From NCBI GenBank assembly GCA_964058805.1, contig CAXKVV010000536.1, forward strand, positions 1 to 32,830: a stretch of DNA of 32,830 nucleotides. The letters run 5' to 3'. Source of the stretch: Schoenoplectus triqueter. Lineage: Eukaryota > Streptophyta > Magnoliopsida > Poales > Cyperaceae. Both the position numbers and the translations under genes were made by a program. The notes beneath the pieces were generated by a model. That model saw only the letters and a program-made list of their open reading frames with translations, did no database searches and was not told the origin of the DNA. Positions 1-11,870 of this stretch are shown here, in pieces (within the stretch, counting starts at the first letter, position 1; every line of letters starts with the position of its first letter).

Positions 1-574
1 GTAGCATATTTCACTCTCCTAATAGTGTGAGAAGGACTAGTTCGGATGTTACAAATGTATATTACAAGAAGAGAATAGTCTTTTTGAAGATGACAAGTAC
101 TACAGAGATGTTTCTGTAGCAATATAGCGAGCATAGATTATTGATGGATATATATGTCATATGTGGGGTGTGTACATGGAATGCTTGTGGTCGAGGTGTT
201 TATGGGTTGGCCAGAGGTCAAGAGGTTGTGTTTGTCAGGTAGCTATTAGTGAATTAGCATAACGCCATAATCATATGGCTCAGATTTGAAGTAGGTACGT
301 ACGTACATATGTTTTCTTTTATTTTTCTTTGTTTTTGGTTTCAAAAAGGAGAGATTTGGTTGGCGCAACTTGTTATCAAATATCAATGTAAATTTGTCTG
401 ATTCTAGATCCAATGAGACGCCAGAAATGTAGAAATTTGTGTCATGTCTCAGAGAGTTCGCTACTTCAAGTTCAACTTGTGTTTTCTCTCTCTTAGTTGG
501 GACTGGTAGAATCTTCATTTCAGCTCCTATCTGCTAAAGCCTATACTATTTTCGTTCTATCCTGCATATCCAAC

Positions 575-594
575 AATAATAATAATAATAATAA
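575..594. repeat. (AAT)n microsatellite
   Basis: About seven AAT units in a row, flanked by unrelated sequence. This is a simple repeat with no coding role. Confidence 0.85.
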
Positions 595-1056
595 CACTGA
601 TATTTCAAAAAAAATTGAAAAAATGGAAACACCATGCCTAGAATTGAACACATGCATCGAGTTATGCATCCCTAATTATGACCAAGGACAGCAATAAGAC
701 TATCTGAAAAACTTTCACATATCAAATAAAAATGTGAACCCCAACACCTATGCTTCTAGCTAGTTCTAGGCATGCCTAAACATTTGTTCAGTATTTACCT
801 CCGGATGTGAAGTTAGTGTTCACAATTGAACATATGAATTGGATTCACGTCAGATCTAGTCATTTTGACTTTGGAAAAAAAAATCGGATGACTAGTTAGA
901 TCGGACCAGGTACGAGTCAATCTGACCTGCATTTCCAATTATAAACTATATAATTGAAAATGAAAATTTACTGTAGCATGACCCTTTTCCCTTCTTAAAA
1001 AATATTACCGTAGAATGAACATATCCATCCGACCCGTCTAAATCTGAATCTAACCT

Positions 1057-1093
1057 AGTTTGATTTTCCTTAATTTTTGAGGAAAATCAAACT
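1057..1093. repeat. Perfect 13-bp inverted repeat (hairpin)
   Basis: AGTTTGATTTTCC at 1057-1069 is perfectly complementary to GGAAAATCAAACT at 1081-1093, with an 11-nt loop. It lies in a stretch (about 840-1230) with scattered GACC/GGTC words resembling a decayed transposon. No terminal repeats or target duplication could be defined, so the parent element remains unknown. Confidence 0.6.
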
Positions 1094-1673
1094 GATGATC
1101 CGATATTAAATGACATGTGATTCAATCAAAATTAATTAAAAATCTAAAAAACATAATATATAAATTAACTTAATCTGACCTTTACTCAATCTCATTTCTT
1201 TCAGAAAGTCAAACTGACCCGCTACGTCAAATTGCCACCTCTACTCTTGCTTTTGTAAAAACCCCAGCAAAATTATTTCAAATGATTCAACAGTAGCAAG
1301 CCAGTAGATCAAATTCCCAACATCACACCTTTTTTTTCAATCCAACAAGTAAAAGAATAATAACATCGGTAATGGAGAAAATGAGTATAACATATGCATA
1401 ACGCATCCTACGAGGAAACTTGCATAATTGTGAAGAAAATTAGTTTAAACACGTTTCAAAACGACTGTTTCCTTTATAATCTTACTTTGTAACTAATTTA
1501 CATAAAAAGGAAGTTGCACATTTACAAATTACAAAGCCAAGGAAAGAAAAGCAGGAAAATATAATAAAGAAATAAATACAACTAATCTTTGTACACAAGT
1601 TCATGTTTTTCATGGTGTGCATGCCTAAATAATTCCAATCCATCTGCAATACAATACGTATATAAGAGGGAGA

Positions 1674-4160
1674 CTATATGTTGATGGTAGCATCCCATAA
1701 CCTGAGCAACCCGTTTCGGCCACCACTGCAAATCCTTTTTCTATCCAGATCTGAGGCGATGCATCGTACCTAACATAAATAATAACAAAAAGATATACAT
1801 AAACATTTAGTGCCGCAAATTCAATAACATCAGAGGTTCATATTTATAAGAAAAAAAAATACCAGGGCAGGGGTCTTTTGCGGTGTACGATAGAGTTGCC
1901 AACTTGAAGTTTTAGAGGGGGTTCCAGAGAAGCTTGCTCCAACCGGTCTCTCTTGGACCTTGTGGTAAAGTGACATAGAATTGTCAGCTGCACCTATTCC
2001 CAACCAATTTTCGCTTGCAGTTATTGACAGAATAGAAGCCGAATGCATTGTCAGATTTTTCACACACTTCATCCCACCTCCTGTCATGAAAGCTATATTT
2101 GTAAGATTGGAATTAAATTATTACTCACACTACTGTGTATAAAAGATAGCATGTTTACCTGTTTCATTTTCCCAGAACCGTATGAGCCCATCACTTGAAC
2201 CTATATTATTTACATAATATTAGTTTGCTATTAATTCCCCAAGTGAAACTACATAAAGTTGTTTATTTGAACAGATGGAGAGAACAATTCCATAAGCAAT
2301 AATAAAATTAAGAGCCAGAGAATACTAACCAGTGATAATGCTTCTGTCAGAAGGAGAATACTCGACACTGATAATGGGGCCTGCATGGCAGGCTAACACT
2401 GCCTCACAGGACCCTCTATTAAGAGACCAAACCCTAGCTGTCCAATCATCACTTCCAGTGAGAATCGTGTCCCCAGACATCCTCAAAGACCTTGATAAAA
2501 ATAAAGACATCAAATATGATACTATAATAAAAAGGTAAATTTTAGTAAAAACATCATATACTGTCCCAATGCACCTTGTAATAATATACTTCTTAATTTA
2601 ATGAAGCTTTTTCTTATAATTATACTATCCTGTATAATATTTGCTTATGTAATAACTTTAACCATTCAAACACCACTTTTTGTATACAATTCCACTTTGG
2701 GAGGCATATTATCCAGGTCCTTATGATTTAGCAGAAGATAAATTCTTAGCCTTCTTTTATCACAAAAAAAATATTACCGTATCCATTTAGTGTGTCCTTG
2801 GAGCTTGTACACTTGCTTCCCAGCACGTATGTCCCATACATTTGCCACGCTGTCAAGCATAAGTGTTAAGAAATGAGAATTTGATAAATCAATTTCCAAA
2901 TAATTATAATCATGCTACTAATTAAGAAAGTTTTAAGCAACATATCAGCATACACGTCTCTCCCAGCAGCAGCTAAGATGCCATTAGAATCATCATATTC
3001 CATGCAAGAAATGGCACTTGTACACCGGCCAACTGTGGCTACACATGTGTCAGTTCTGACATCCCACATTTTTACTGTGCCATCGTGCGAGCCTGTAAGA
3101 ACCCGCTCCCCTGACAGCATCCTCACACAACCAACCTGTATATATACATTATGTTTAAATTGTGCACTTTCCGAAAGTTAGTTTAGTTATTTTGGAGGCG
3201 TGAATAGAAAATTTTCATGGAAATAAGGTACTTACTGATCCATTATGTCCCTTTAATTCTTCTAACAGCTTTAATGTCTGTTTATCCCATACTATAACAG
3301 ATTGATCATCAGACCCTGAAACGACCTTACTTCGGTCTGAGCTGATTGCTCTCACTGGCCTGAAATAAATTAAGATTTTATATGTTCAATCAACAAACAT
3401 GTTGACAAAAAGATCAAGTAAAGAAAATAATCGGATAAAATTTATGTCTCATACCTGGTATGTCCTTTAAGTGTAGCTCGCAGTTCAGAACCACGCATGC
3501 TAGGATCCCAAATCTTCACCTGAAGAACAGAAATTTGTTGAAAATGTAAGCCAAAGAAATGCTAAAGGACTTGCAAGAGAAGTTCGATGCTTATTTATTT
3601 TTCCCCAATCATGACAACAGATGTTTTATTATCATCTCTCACACCAATGCCATGTTCTATATCCATTTGCATTTTTACCCAGTGATAAGTCAAGGAGGAA
3701 ATGATTAAATTGTCAGGAACTTTTTGTGTTAAATTAGTAACAGCCAAGCTGCTCCACAAGCAGTTCACCACTTCACCCAAGTGGCTGCAATCTTCTTTGG
3801 TTCGACTTTTGTTATACTTTGGGCTTATCAGGTGAATGCTGACAGCACAGCAGAGATACGGGTCATACATTGTACACAACAGACTGTATAGAATGTCTTA
3901 TTTGGAACATGACATGATGGGTTAATTTGCAAGAGAATCTCAAAATAGGCATGAGACTGAAAAAATACTAACAGAACAATCAATGCTTCCACTAATGAAA
4001 AAGCCAGCATCCTCACGGTCCCCAACAAGGTCCCAGACCTCCCTTCGAGTGACACAATGTAAGGCAGTAATGGCACCTGTATGGCCTCTTAACGTCCTTA
4101 TATTTGTCTGAACTTTCCTTTGCTCTCCTTTTGCAACAGCCACTGCCACCTTTGCATCAT
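1674..4160 (-). other. SCD1: SCD1 exons 23-31: eight WD40 repeats
   Basis: Residues about 840-1204 hold eight GH...WD-type blades. They run LRGHTGAITALH to VKIWD, LKGHTRPVRAIS to VIVWD, LKGHNGSVGCVR to VKMWD, VGRCTSAISCME to ANVWD, LQGHTKWIRSLR to ARVWS, LACHAGPIISVE to IRFWE, LTMHSASILSIT to MSLYH, and VRCIASDL to LRLWD. Eight blades are enough for a closed propeller, and the protein ends right after the last WD, as in Arabidopsis. The seventh blade has lost the WD signature and carries an insert of about 20 residues (exon 30) between LYHK and SWQLYR. Confidence 0.92.
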
Positions 4161-7100
4161 CTAAGGACAGTTGGATTAAATTGTGTGTGTGTGAGAGAGA
4201 GAGAGAGATGGTAGCATTAATGAGGCCTTAAAAAAGTTAATGAGTAAACTTACTGGTACGGCTAAAAGAAGATGCACGCAAACTTTTCTCTCTGGTAAAC
4301 ATGCTTTGCACCCAGCTGCGGCCCAGACCTGAAGCTTCGGCAGGCTGTTGGCTCTCGTCAGAGAGTGGGTCCCGCGGTGAGGTCATGCCCATTGAGGGGA
4401 TGATCTTTCCAGGAGAGGGTCCCCAGTAGCCGGCTCGTAATTGTTGCAGATGAGAGAGTATTGCCCTCAAATTAATCTACAAATAGACAATGGAAAAAGG
4501 GAAAACAGTCAAATTTCAGAAAATGGTGCATTTATATTCAACAACAACAAGCCAACCTGAACGATCATTGTACCAATAGAAAATGTGCATATAAAATAGA
4601 GAATGGGGTTGCTTACGAGCTGGTTAGAACCCAGTTTGTTCCTTTCAGCAATTTTCTCAATAATATTCCATGCATCTGTATCAGGGAGACCTAAACCAGC
4701 CTGTATAATTATGCAATGAAAAAAGTTAGCACGGAATTAGGGGTGGCTAGAACTAGAATAAACTAGTGTTCAATCAGGTACCATGTGAGTTGCCACTACA
4801 ACCAATTGTGCAGTCCAAAGGGTTAGATCATCAGCTGACCTGTTATTTTGCAACCCAAAAAAATTGAATGTCGAGAATATAACGTATTATTTTGATTTGT
4901 GCAAAAAGTATCAGGTAGGTGGAAAATGAGATAATTAGTATCTTACTTGTTATTTTCCAAAGAACGCTTCATTGAATAATCAAAGTAGCCATCCCAAAAC
5001 CTACAAAAGAAGCACAATTTTATAGATACAAATGATCCAATGGACAGTACCAGGTGTAAGCAATTTCAGACAAACAAAGAAAGAAATCTCTTGTACCGTA
5101 ATTCTTCCCATATAGAGAGAGAAAGAAGATGCCTCTGTACAAATTCTGGTACATTATTTGAATCCTTCCGGTGCATCTCAGCTGAGACTTCGAGTGCATC
5201 CATTACAGTTGCCATGTCATGGCGAGAAACCGCACGATTTATTGCCGTCTTCAGCTGTTGAAATTATATAAAAAAACTTTAAAATACAGATCATCAGAAC
5301 TATTTCATTAAAAAAAATTGTCAGAAGAGGACACTAGAGATGAACCAATTCTTTAACAGCAATGAATTGCTCGTCTGTTAGCCGGCATTGCCAACCCTAA
5401 GATAAGAACACAAATCAGAATGAGAAATTCAACTAAAAACATTCTAAAAGTATTTTTTTTCTTGAAAGTACATACCGCAATAATGTGCTCCCTTATACAC
5501 TCAACAAATCCACTTCCACCGATTCCTTCTGCATCAGACTCGATTAGAGCTGGACGCCAAAAAAAAAAATCAGAGATAGACAAAACATGACTGAGTATTG
5601 GTATTAATCTAACACAAATGATTAATAGGTTACCAAGAATTGTGCCGTATTCAAATGATGAAAGAGGATCATCAGTTGGTCGAAGTCTGAGCAGTTTCTC
5701 CCATAATCCCTGAAGAGGAAAATAAAATGGCACTTTATTCAGTTTTACCAATAGTTGAAGGCCAATCTTTAGAATTACAATTCACAATTAAAGTTGTGGT
5801 TAATGTGGAGAACAGAAATAACGGCACAATTGTAATTAAAAAAGGATGAAAAAGTTACCTGGAGTTTCACTTTGATATCCAAGACCATCCTTAACCTCTC
5901 AGCCTGTACACCAGAAGATGAGGTTAGAAGTGATATCCAGCCAATTTTCAAGCATTGATATTCTAGATTCATTCATCCATGGTAACCATATGCTTACAAG
6001 TTGAAATGTTGACAATTTTACCTTTGAGTGCAGCAGTTATAGAGGAAGTGAAGTTTCATAGAAGTAAAGACAAAAATAAAAGATCTAATAGAATCTTCAT
6101 TGATAATGCTAACAAAGAAGAATTTAAATCTGTATCAGGCATGCACCTCTCTTTCCATTGCACTCAGCTTGTCTAACTCTGAATCACCATTAGCTACCAC
6201 CTCAGCATAGCTGATAGATAATTTAGGAGTATTAGAGACATCTAAATGAAATAAATATGAAATAATTAATCATATATAAGTGGCAGATAAGTACGTGGGT
6301 TTCGTCTTCTCATTGAGTGCTTCGCTTGCTAAAGCCAAAATAGATCGTCTCTTCTCTTCTTGCTCCTCTGTTCTATCATTAGCTGGAAAACTCTTGTAAA
6401 CATATTTTGTATCTGGTTCTGTCAATAATGAAATAGCCATCTTAAGATTAGACATCAGACAGGAGGAAATTTATATAAGACTAGCCTAATATTTACATTT
6501 TTTTGCATAGGTCACTTGATCTCTTAGATAAGAAGATGCTTATTATAAAATCAGCCCAACAATGCAGGGTTTCTGCATAAAGTTACAATAGGTGCAAGCT
6601 AATTTTCTTCATGAATTATAACAGACTTTTTATCTAGCTAGGTCAATGTGATGGTTGTCTTATGTTAAACAGTTCTGTCTCTACCTCTTATGAGCGCTTT
6701 ATCCATGGGATCTCTGAGCTAAAAGTTGATCAAATTTCATCTTGGGCATGAAGTTTATCGATTTTATTATTAATGAAGAAGTCAAAGGGTAGTAATTTCT
6801 TTCTTTTTTCTCAACCTTGGATTAGTAGTGCAATTCTGTTAATAAATAACCCACAAAAGATGCTGGTGTTTTTTTTTCCAAGTACACTATAATATAATTA
6901 ACAAGAAAACTACTAACATTTAACAGCAAGAAAAGAGCATGTTGGATTGTCAGAATTAACCTAATAGAAATGAAATATTTAAAAACCTGTTGGTTCTGCT
7001 TCAGGTTCTGATATTGTAATGATCTCTGGATCTGACAATTGAGAGGGGAAAATGGAAAGAGGTTTCTGACCCCTCCCAATTGCATCCTGTAATTTATCAA

Positions 7101-10100
7101 GAAGGTTAATGGTTTTTTCATCTGAGTTGTGGCATCTTTCTACATAATCTAGAAAACCTTGAGTCTCCAAAAACTGTGCTATCTGCAGACAACAGACAAT
7201 AACAAAATAAGCTACCAGTGCATGAAAGTAATATTAGCTCTGGCCATATTATTCAATATCTATTTTTTTTACCATGGACATGGGGTCTACAGGTTGTTTA
7301 GTAGTTCGAGAACGCTTTTTGAGAAATGCTTGAGAATTAAAGCCTGTTTGTGTTGAGTTATCCTTCAAAATGGAGAAAAGGAAAAAAATGGTCAAATGGA
7401 AAATGGACAAAAATTATCATAAGATAGTATAAAAATGCGTTTAATTCACTTACAAGAAAATTGCGGTAACCACTCAAAACCATTGCAAAAAACCTCAAAA
7501 ATATCATCCTACAATACAAGTATCATATATAAGAAAGCTAGAGTTTACAAAGTAGTGTCTTCATATATTATTGCTTCCAGAATTGTGCTTGACCCAACTG
7601 GACAAGACACGCATGGAACAAAAATAATAAGCACAATACAAAGTATAAACTGGACACGAAACAGAGAAGAAGAAAAAGGAAATAAAAATGAGCATCTCAT
7701 CACCTTAAATGAAAATCATGCTCATTGCACCATGGCTTGGCATTAGATTTGAAAGATTGATCTGCCAGACAGCCAGAGTGGATCTTCATGAAATCAATCT
7801 CCACTACATTCGGCTGAAGCAGCTTTAATATCTCATTTCGCAAGAAGGTCAGTTCAGGATCTGGAATAAGTGGTATCTCTTCTGTTGTTGTTATTCTGTT
7901 ATATTCTAGGTCCACAACAACTACCTGCATAAACAGATAATGACAGATACAAATAACTGGTAATCTAATAAAAATGTTAATAAAGATAGAATAACTATAG
8001 ATGAAAATCTTACACCATCCATTAATATGCCCGATGTATCAACACCAGAATGAAGCCCCATCATGTATGGAGTAGGAGCATCAATGTAATCAATCCCACT
8101 GAAAAATATTAGTGGGATGTAAACATGCTGTGCCAGAATAAAAAAAGAAGAAATCATCAAACAAGTGAGATCTTGTACGTAGCTGTTTAAAGCAGCATAT
8201 TAAATATAGACAAATGCTGACCTGCCACCTAAGAGGATAGATCAAGTGGCAAATAGCTTCTGATACTAGTGTCAACAACGTATACCTGAATTTTGCACAA
8301 ATTTATGCATAAAATTAAGAGCAATAAAAACAAAAGTCGAGAACATCAACATTAGCAGGATAGTAAGAATACAGCACATCACATGGTATAAAAATCAAAT
8401 CAATAAGTTGAAATATGGAAAGTGAATTACTTATTTGATCTTAGCAGAATCCTTCTCTCAAGAAGAACAGCAGTAAAAAGCTGGATTAAATTGTCTACAT
8501 CAAGACACTGTACTAATGGCTGGAAAGATATCTGCACAACACAGAAGCTGGCACATAAATATTTGCACAACTCAATGAAGTGAGAAAAATAGGAAAAATA
8601 TGGTAAGGTTGAAAGTTCTACATCAGCATGGGGAAGTGTTTCCCTAGGTGGGACCTCCACAGAAAGAAGGCGGCTCTCTATAGAAAACAAAACTCGGTCT
8701 TTGCTAGGTGTTGGTAAAGGCACTTTTGACACCATATAATTAATTATCTGCCATATTGGCTTGCTGAAATAAGATCAAATTGAAGTCCAAAATTAGTCCA
8801 TATGTTATGAAATTGACCCAGAAAAGTTCATATTGCTTTTGTCAGAAAATAAACATTCATACAACTCAATCGAATTGCTCAATAATCAGTGCAAATAGAT
8901 TTTGGACTTATGATCCCCTATGGATTAGTAAGAAGATGCACTTGTCACTTCAGTATTTAATGTAGTTTATACAAATCTCAAACACTGCTTCATTCAAAGC
9001 TAGTAGCATAAGATATCATACTTGGTAATTGAAATTACTCGTAAAATTTGGATTTAGTTTGGAAAAGAAATTCCTAGAAGAGATCTAATAAGGAGAGAAG
9101 TGAATTTTAATTTGTTTACCTACAACCTGAAGAAGAGAAACATATAACAAACACTTCTTCGAGAGCTTCTCGAAGGATTTCGAAACTGGGAGAGTGCGAG
9201 ACAAGGCAAATGCACTTGTCAGCGAATGAGTTTGTAGGAATCTTATATGCCTCCACTATATCTTCACAAATTGGGTCACGGAAAGCAATGCAACTTACAT
9301 AGCATTTGGAACCATCTCCCTCTGAGGGCAACATGAGGTTAAATTAGTCAATGGTGAGCATTATTAAAACTTATTTGCAGGAACCAGCATTATCAGTTTG
9401 TTAGGATCTGATGCATGAGAAGGTTAGTAACAGAAATTGAGTCTTAAGAATGCACCAGTGACCAAACTCCAAAGACAACACAGAATGGTAAAGTACAGGG
9501 GGTGTAGAAACCAACATAACTTATTTAGTTTCCATGTCCTATTAAGTTTACAAGTTCATGTTTGGCGTATTAACTTAGCCAACAAATATCAAGCTATAAG
9601 GACTAAAGACATACACAAAGAGCACATCTTAAAATGCCTTTCTTGACTAGTATCTGACAGAAGCATCATGAACAATTTGTACCTGTTAAAACAATTGGAT
9701 AGCTCCGTGGATAACTTGAAGAATCGTTGGGGTCAAGCCCAGACGAATAGATTGCTACCCCGGCTGGCAACACACACTATAGTGCAAAAGATATAGTCAA
9801 AGGTATAATGATGCATAAACATGGTCCTTCAAAGTGCAGTTACAAATTTCAGGTAACTTATCTCATATTAGTTCCTCAAACTTGATATAACATTACAGAT
9901 GTATGCTCCTATGATCACAAATTCACACTACTGTGATTTGTTAGGTCACATATCTGAAAATTCATGGCACGTTCTGTTTTAAACCATCCAAGGTCTTATA
10001 ACAAACGCTACTAACTGTCAAGAACAAAAAAAAAAAAAATGCATCAACTTGGTTCAAGGAAGAAAATTCTGTTCATGTTTTTTTATTAAACTAAAAGGAC

Positions 10101-10472
10101 AAATTACCATATTTGGATCGTATCAGAACAACAATGCAATAAAACAGTACTGGCTTCGTGGTTTTATCGATCAAATTGCTCAAACAAATGATATTGGGCA
10201 CCTAAATTTATATCAAAAGATCCAATGTACATGCTAAACCGGAAAATAATAATAAAATATTAAAAGAAGTTTAAAATGCGTGTAAGTGGAGTTACAGTGG
10301 GAAGTTGGGGCGGAGGTGGTGGATAGTCGCCGTGATTAGAAGGAGGAAATTGATCAATAAACGAAGGCATATACATCACTTCATCCCCTTGATAACCCTT
10401 CACATTCTCCAGTGACATTATGTCAGGCCCCAAGCCACACACCACGAAATACTCAAAAATCCGGCTACTCAT
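1674..10472 (-). CDS. SCD1: DENN domain and WD40 repeat protein, SCD1 orthologue (31 coding exons)
   Basis: Known for the family: SCD1 acts with SCD2 and Rab-E GTPases in exocytic and clathrin-linked trafficking during cytokinesis, guard-mother-cell division and polar growth. Seen here: coding exons 10472-10296, 9776-9683, 9321-9120, 8763-8622, 8531-8431, 8285-8222, 8127-8014, 7924-7704, 7508-7454, 7362-7273, 7182-6987, 6418-6295, 6210-6147, 5903-5859, 5709-5634, 5549-5476, 5396-5346, 5254-5097, 5000-4947, 4839-4782, 4700-4617, 4476-4254, 4160-3973, 3519-3455, 3359-3236, 3135-2954, 2849-2778, 2490-2330, 2200-2159, 2080-1863 and 1769-1674. All junctions are GT-AG. The sum is 3615 nt, giving 1204 residues against about 1187 in Arabidopsis. 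The start is the first ATG ahead of SRIFEYFVVCGLG, matching the family N-terminus; the end is DATINI-stop. No internal stop or frameshift was found. Least certain are exon 10's acceptor and the exon 26 donor, both chosen by phase and homology. Confidence 0.95.
4254..6418 (-). other. SCD1: SCD1 exons 12-22: helical linker between DENN and WD40
   Basis: Residues about 486-822. This part is charged and helix-prone, with EEQEEKRRSILALASEAL (exon 12), AERLRMVLDIKVKLQ (exon 14), DDPLSSFEYGTIL (exon 15), ESDAEGIGGSGFVECIREH (exon 16), DEQFIAVKEL (exon 17), MDALEVSAEM and VQRHLLSLSIWEELRFWDGY (exons 18-19). It is well conserved in plant SCD1 proteins but has no named catalytic fold that I recognise. 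Several exons are very short (45-76 nt), so automated annotation is likely to skip some of them. Confidence 0.85.
6987..10472 (-). other. SCD1: SCD1 exons 1-11: N-terminal DENN module
   Basis: Residues 1 to about 485. The order follows the tripartite DENN fold. The upstream part holds FEYFVVCGLGP (exon 1) and GDGSKCYVSCIAFRD (exon 3). The core holds VPLPTPSKDRVLFSIE (exon 4), QPLVQCLDVDNLIQLF and LERRILLRSNK (exon 5), ICHLIYPLRW (exon 6), FFSGIDYIDAPTPYMMGLHS (exon 7) and VVVVDLEYNRI (exon 8). The downstream part holds RFFAMVLSGYRNFL (exon 9) and FLKKRSR (exon 10). DENN modules are generally Rab exchange factors or Rab binders. In SCD1 the reported partner is Rab-E; that comes from the literature on the family, not from this sequence. 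Confidence 0.9.
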
Positions 10473-10773
10473 CTTCCCTTAACTAGACTTACGCGCAACT
10501 CCGCTGCGGGCCTCTGTCGTTTCCTCCCGGATTTGGTTTGGGAGGGGGTGGAAATGGAGATCTGTAGCCTGATGAGAGAGAGAGAGGGTGAGGAGAGGAG
10601 AAAACAGCGGTTGGTGCTTGAGAGAGAAGGTTTGACACCACTTCGGTCCACGGAGTACGGACTTGGAATGGCCGTGAACCGTTCACGATTGTAAGTAGGC
10701 TCAAGTCCAAGCCCATGTTAAATTGAATTCGCATCCTCCCTGAGGTAGTCCAAGAATACCTGCCCTATGAAAC
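10473..10773 (-). promoter_or_regulatory. SCD1: SCD1 5' UTR and proximal upstream region
   Basis: Immediately upstream of the ATG on the minus strand is a CT-rich leader; the plus strand shows GAGAGAGAGAG near 10574-10585. CT-rich leaders are common in constitutively expressed plant genes. I could not identify a convincing TATA box, so the transcription start is not placed. Two short overlapping frames run through this stretch, but neither resembles a protein. Confidence 0.45.
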
Positions 10774-10920
10774 TGGGTTCACATCTGCTGCCAACGTGAT
10801 GGCAGGGCCATTGAGTTAATGGCAGGTGGGACCCATAAAATAAGAAGGGGTGGGGTCCACTTGCCGTTGACTCAATGGCAGAGCCCTGCCATCACCTTTA
10901 TGACAGCAAATGTAAACCTA
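10774..10920. mobile_element. Short foldback MITE upstream of SCD1
   Basis: The two arms, about 70 bp each, are inverted copies with a short spacer. The left arm begins GGGTTCACATCTGCTGCCAA and contains GATGGCAGGGCCATTGAG. The right arm contains CTCAATGGCAGAGCCCTGCC and ends GCAAATGTAAACC. The arms are not perfectly matched, so the copy is not brand new. No clear target duplication was found. It lies about 300 bp upstream of the SCD1 start codon, so it may fall within the promoter and could be transcribed as a hairpin. Confidence 0.65.
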
Positions 10921-11010
10921 AAAAACTAACCCGTGATATTTGTGCGTGCTGTGTCTGCATCACTATATAATTTTTGTTATATATATATAACATAAATTAT
11001 ATATAGAGAG

Positions 11011-11390
11011 AGTAAACCTAGCGTGCTTTTAAGAGTACGGAGCTCCTCCGCGATTCTAACTCAAAAAATATATTAAATGATTTTCAAATTTTGATTTATC
11101 ACTCTCATTAAATTCTTCATATTGAAATTTTATGCCTGCTAAAATTTAGGTGTTTCAAGTTTTCTAAATCACTCTTTTTAATTTTTGAAAATTAACTCTA
11201 CAAATAATAATAAAATATTCAATGTTTATACATTATGTTTAAAAATTAAAAAGGGTGACTTAGAAAACTCGAAACACTCTTAATTTTTGTACCCCATAAA
11301 ATTTTAATATGAATATTTAATGAGAGTGATAAATTAAAGTTTGGACATCATTTGGAGACGATTTAAGTTAAGCTCACAGTATATTTACTC
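11011..11390. mobile_element. Foldback MITE A
   Basis: This is a long inverted repeat of about 380 bp with arms of roughly 170 bp around an AT-rich centre. The left end starts AGTAAACCTAGC and the right end stops TATATTTACT. The element lies between TA/GA microsatellites. A 16-nt dyad, GTGCTTTTAAGAGTAC, sits at 11023-11038. It belongs to the same family as MITEs B and C (shared ACTCAAAAAATATATTAAAT and AAATTTTGATTTATC-type words) but is more diverged. It has no coding capacity. Confidence 0.75.
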
Positions 11391-11391
11391 C

Positions 11392-11424
<33 letters not shown>

Positions 11425-11426
<2 letters not shown>

Positions 11427-11828
11427 TAAAGATACCGTGAGCTTAAGCTCACAAAGACTTTCCGTGAGCTTAACTCAAAAAATATATCAAATCATTTCGA
11501 AATTTTAATTTATCATCTTTGTTAAATTATTTATATGAAAATCTCGTGGGGTGCAAAAATTTGGAGTGTTTTGATTTTTTAAGTCATCATTTTTAATTTT
11601 TAAAAATGATGTTCAAATATTAAATATATTATTATTTTTTTAGAGATGATTTTCAAAAACTAAAAACCATGACTTAAAAAATTCAAAACACTCCAAATTT
11701 TTGCATCCCAATAGATTTTCATATAAAAAATTTAATGACAATGATAAATTAAAATTTTGAGATGATTTGATATACTTTTTGAGTTAAACTCACGGAAGGC
11801 CTCCGTGAGCTTAATCTCACGGTATCTT

Positions 11829-11832
<4 letters not shown>
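11425..11832. mobile_element. Foldback MITE B
   Basis: The 408-bp element has ends AGTAAAGATACCGTGAG and its complement CTCACGGTATCTTTACT, and is almost palindromic along its length. The subterminal 16-nt perfect palindrome GTGAGCTTAAGCTCAC is at 11437-11452. The centre is AT-rich (TATTATTATTT). (GA)n precedes it and (TA)n follows. Its sequence is very close to MITE C, so the two come from one family that was active more than once at this site. Confidence 0.82.

Positions 11833-11868
<36 letters not shown>
11833..11868. repeat. (TA)n(GA)n compound microsatellite
   Basis: About 26 bp of TA followed by GA units. It separates MITEs B and C and appears to be the remnant of a target site or an expanded element end. 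Confidence 0.85.

Positions 11869-11870
<2 letters not shown>

Larger units (their letters stand above)
1..1673. other. Intergenic AT-rich region, no gene recognised
   Basis: I see no gene I can support here. A plus-strand frame is open from position 3 to a TAG at 118-120 and could be the tail of a gene lying outside the window, but I do not recognise the peptide. A 90-codon minus-strand frame at 246-518 reads like protein in places, yet has no recognisable domain and no flanking exons. The stretch also holds an AAT microsatellite and a hairpin, listed separately. It lies downstream of the SCD1 stop codon, so the part next to 1673 must include the SCD1 3' UTR. No clear AATAAA was found on the minus strand there. 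Confidence 0.5.

Noticed and set aside
246..518. 90-codon minus-strand frame with protein-like composition
   Set aside because: No domain, no supporting exon and a low-complexity lysine-rich end. It could be chance.
497..697. 66-codon plus-strand frame
   Set aside because: It runs through the AAT microsatellite as poly-Asn and has no protein features.
840..1230. Possible decayed relative of the GACCC-rich hAT MITE
   Set aside because: Only scattered GACC words and one unrelated hairpin are present; no terminal repeats or target duplication were found.
10469..10734. Two overlapping frames upstream of the SCD1 start
   Set aside because: They lie in the CT-rich leader, are proline/serine biased and do not extend the SCD1 frame.
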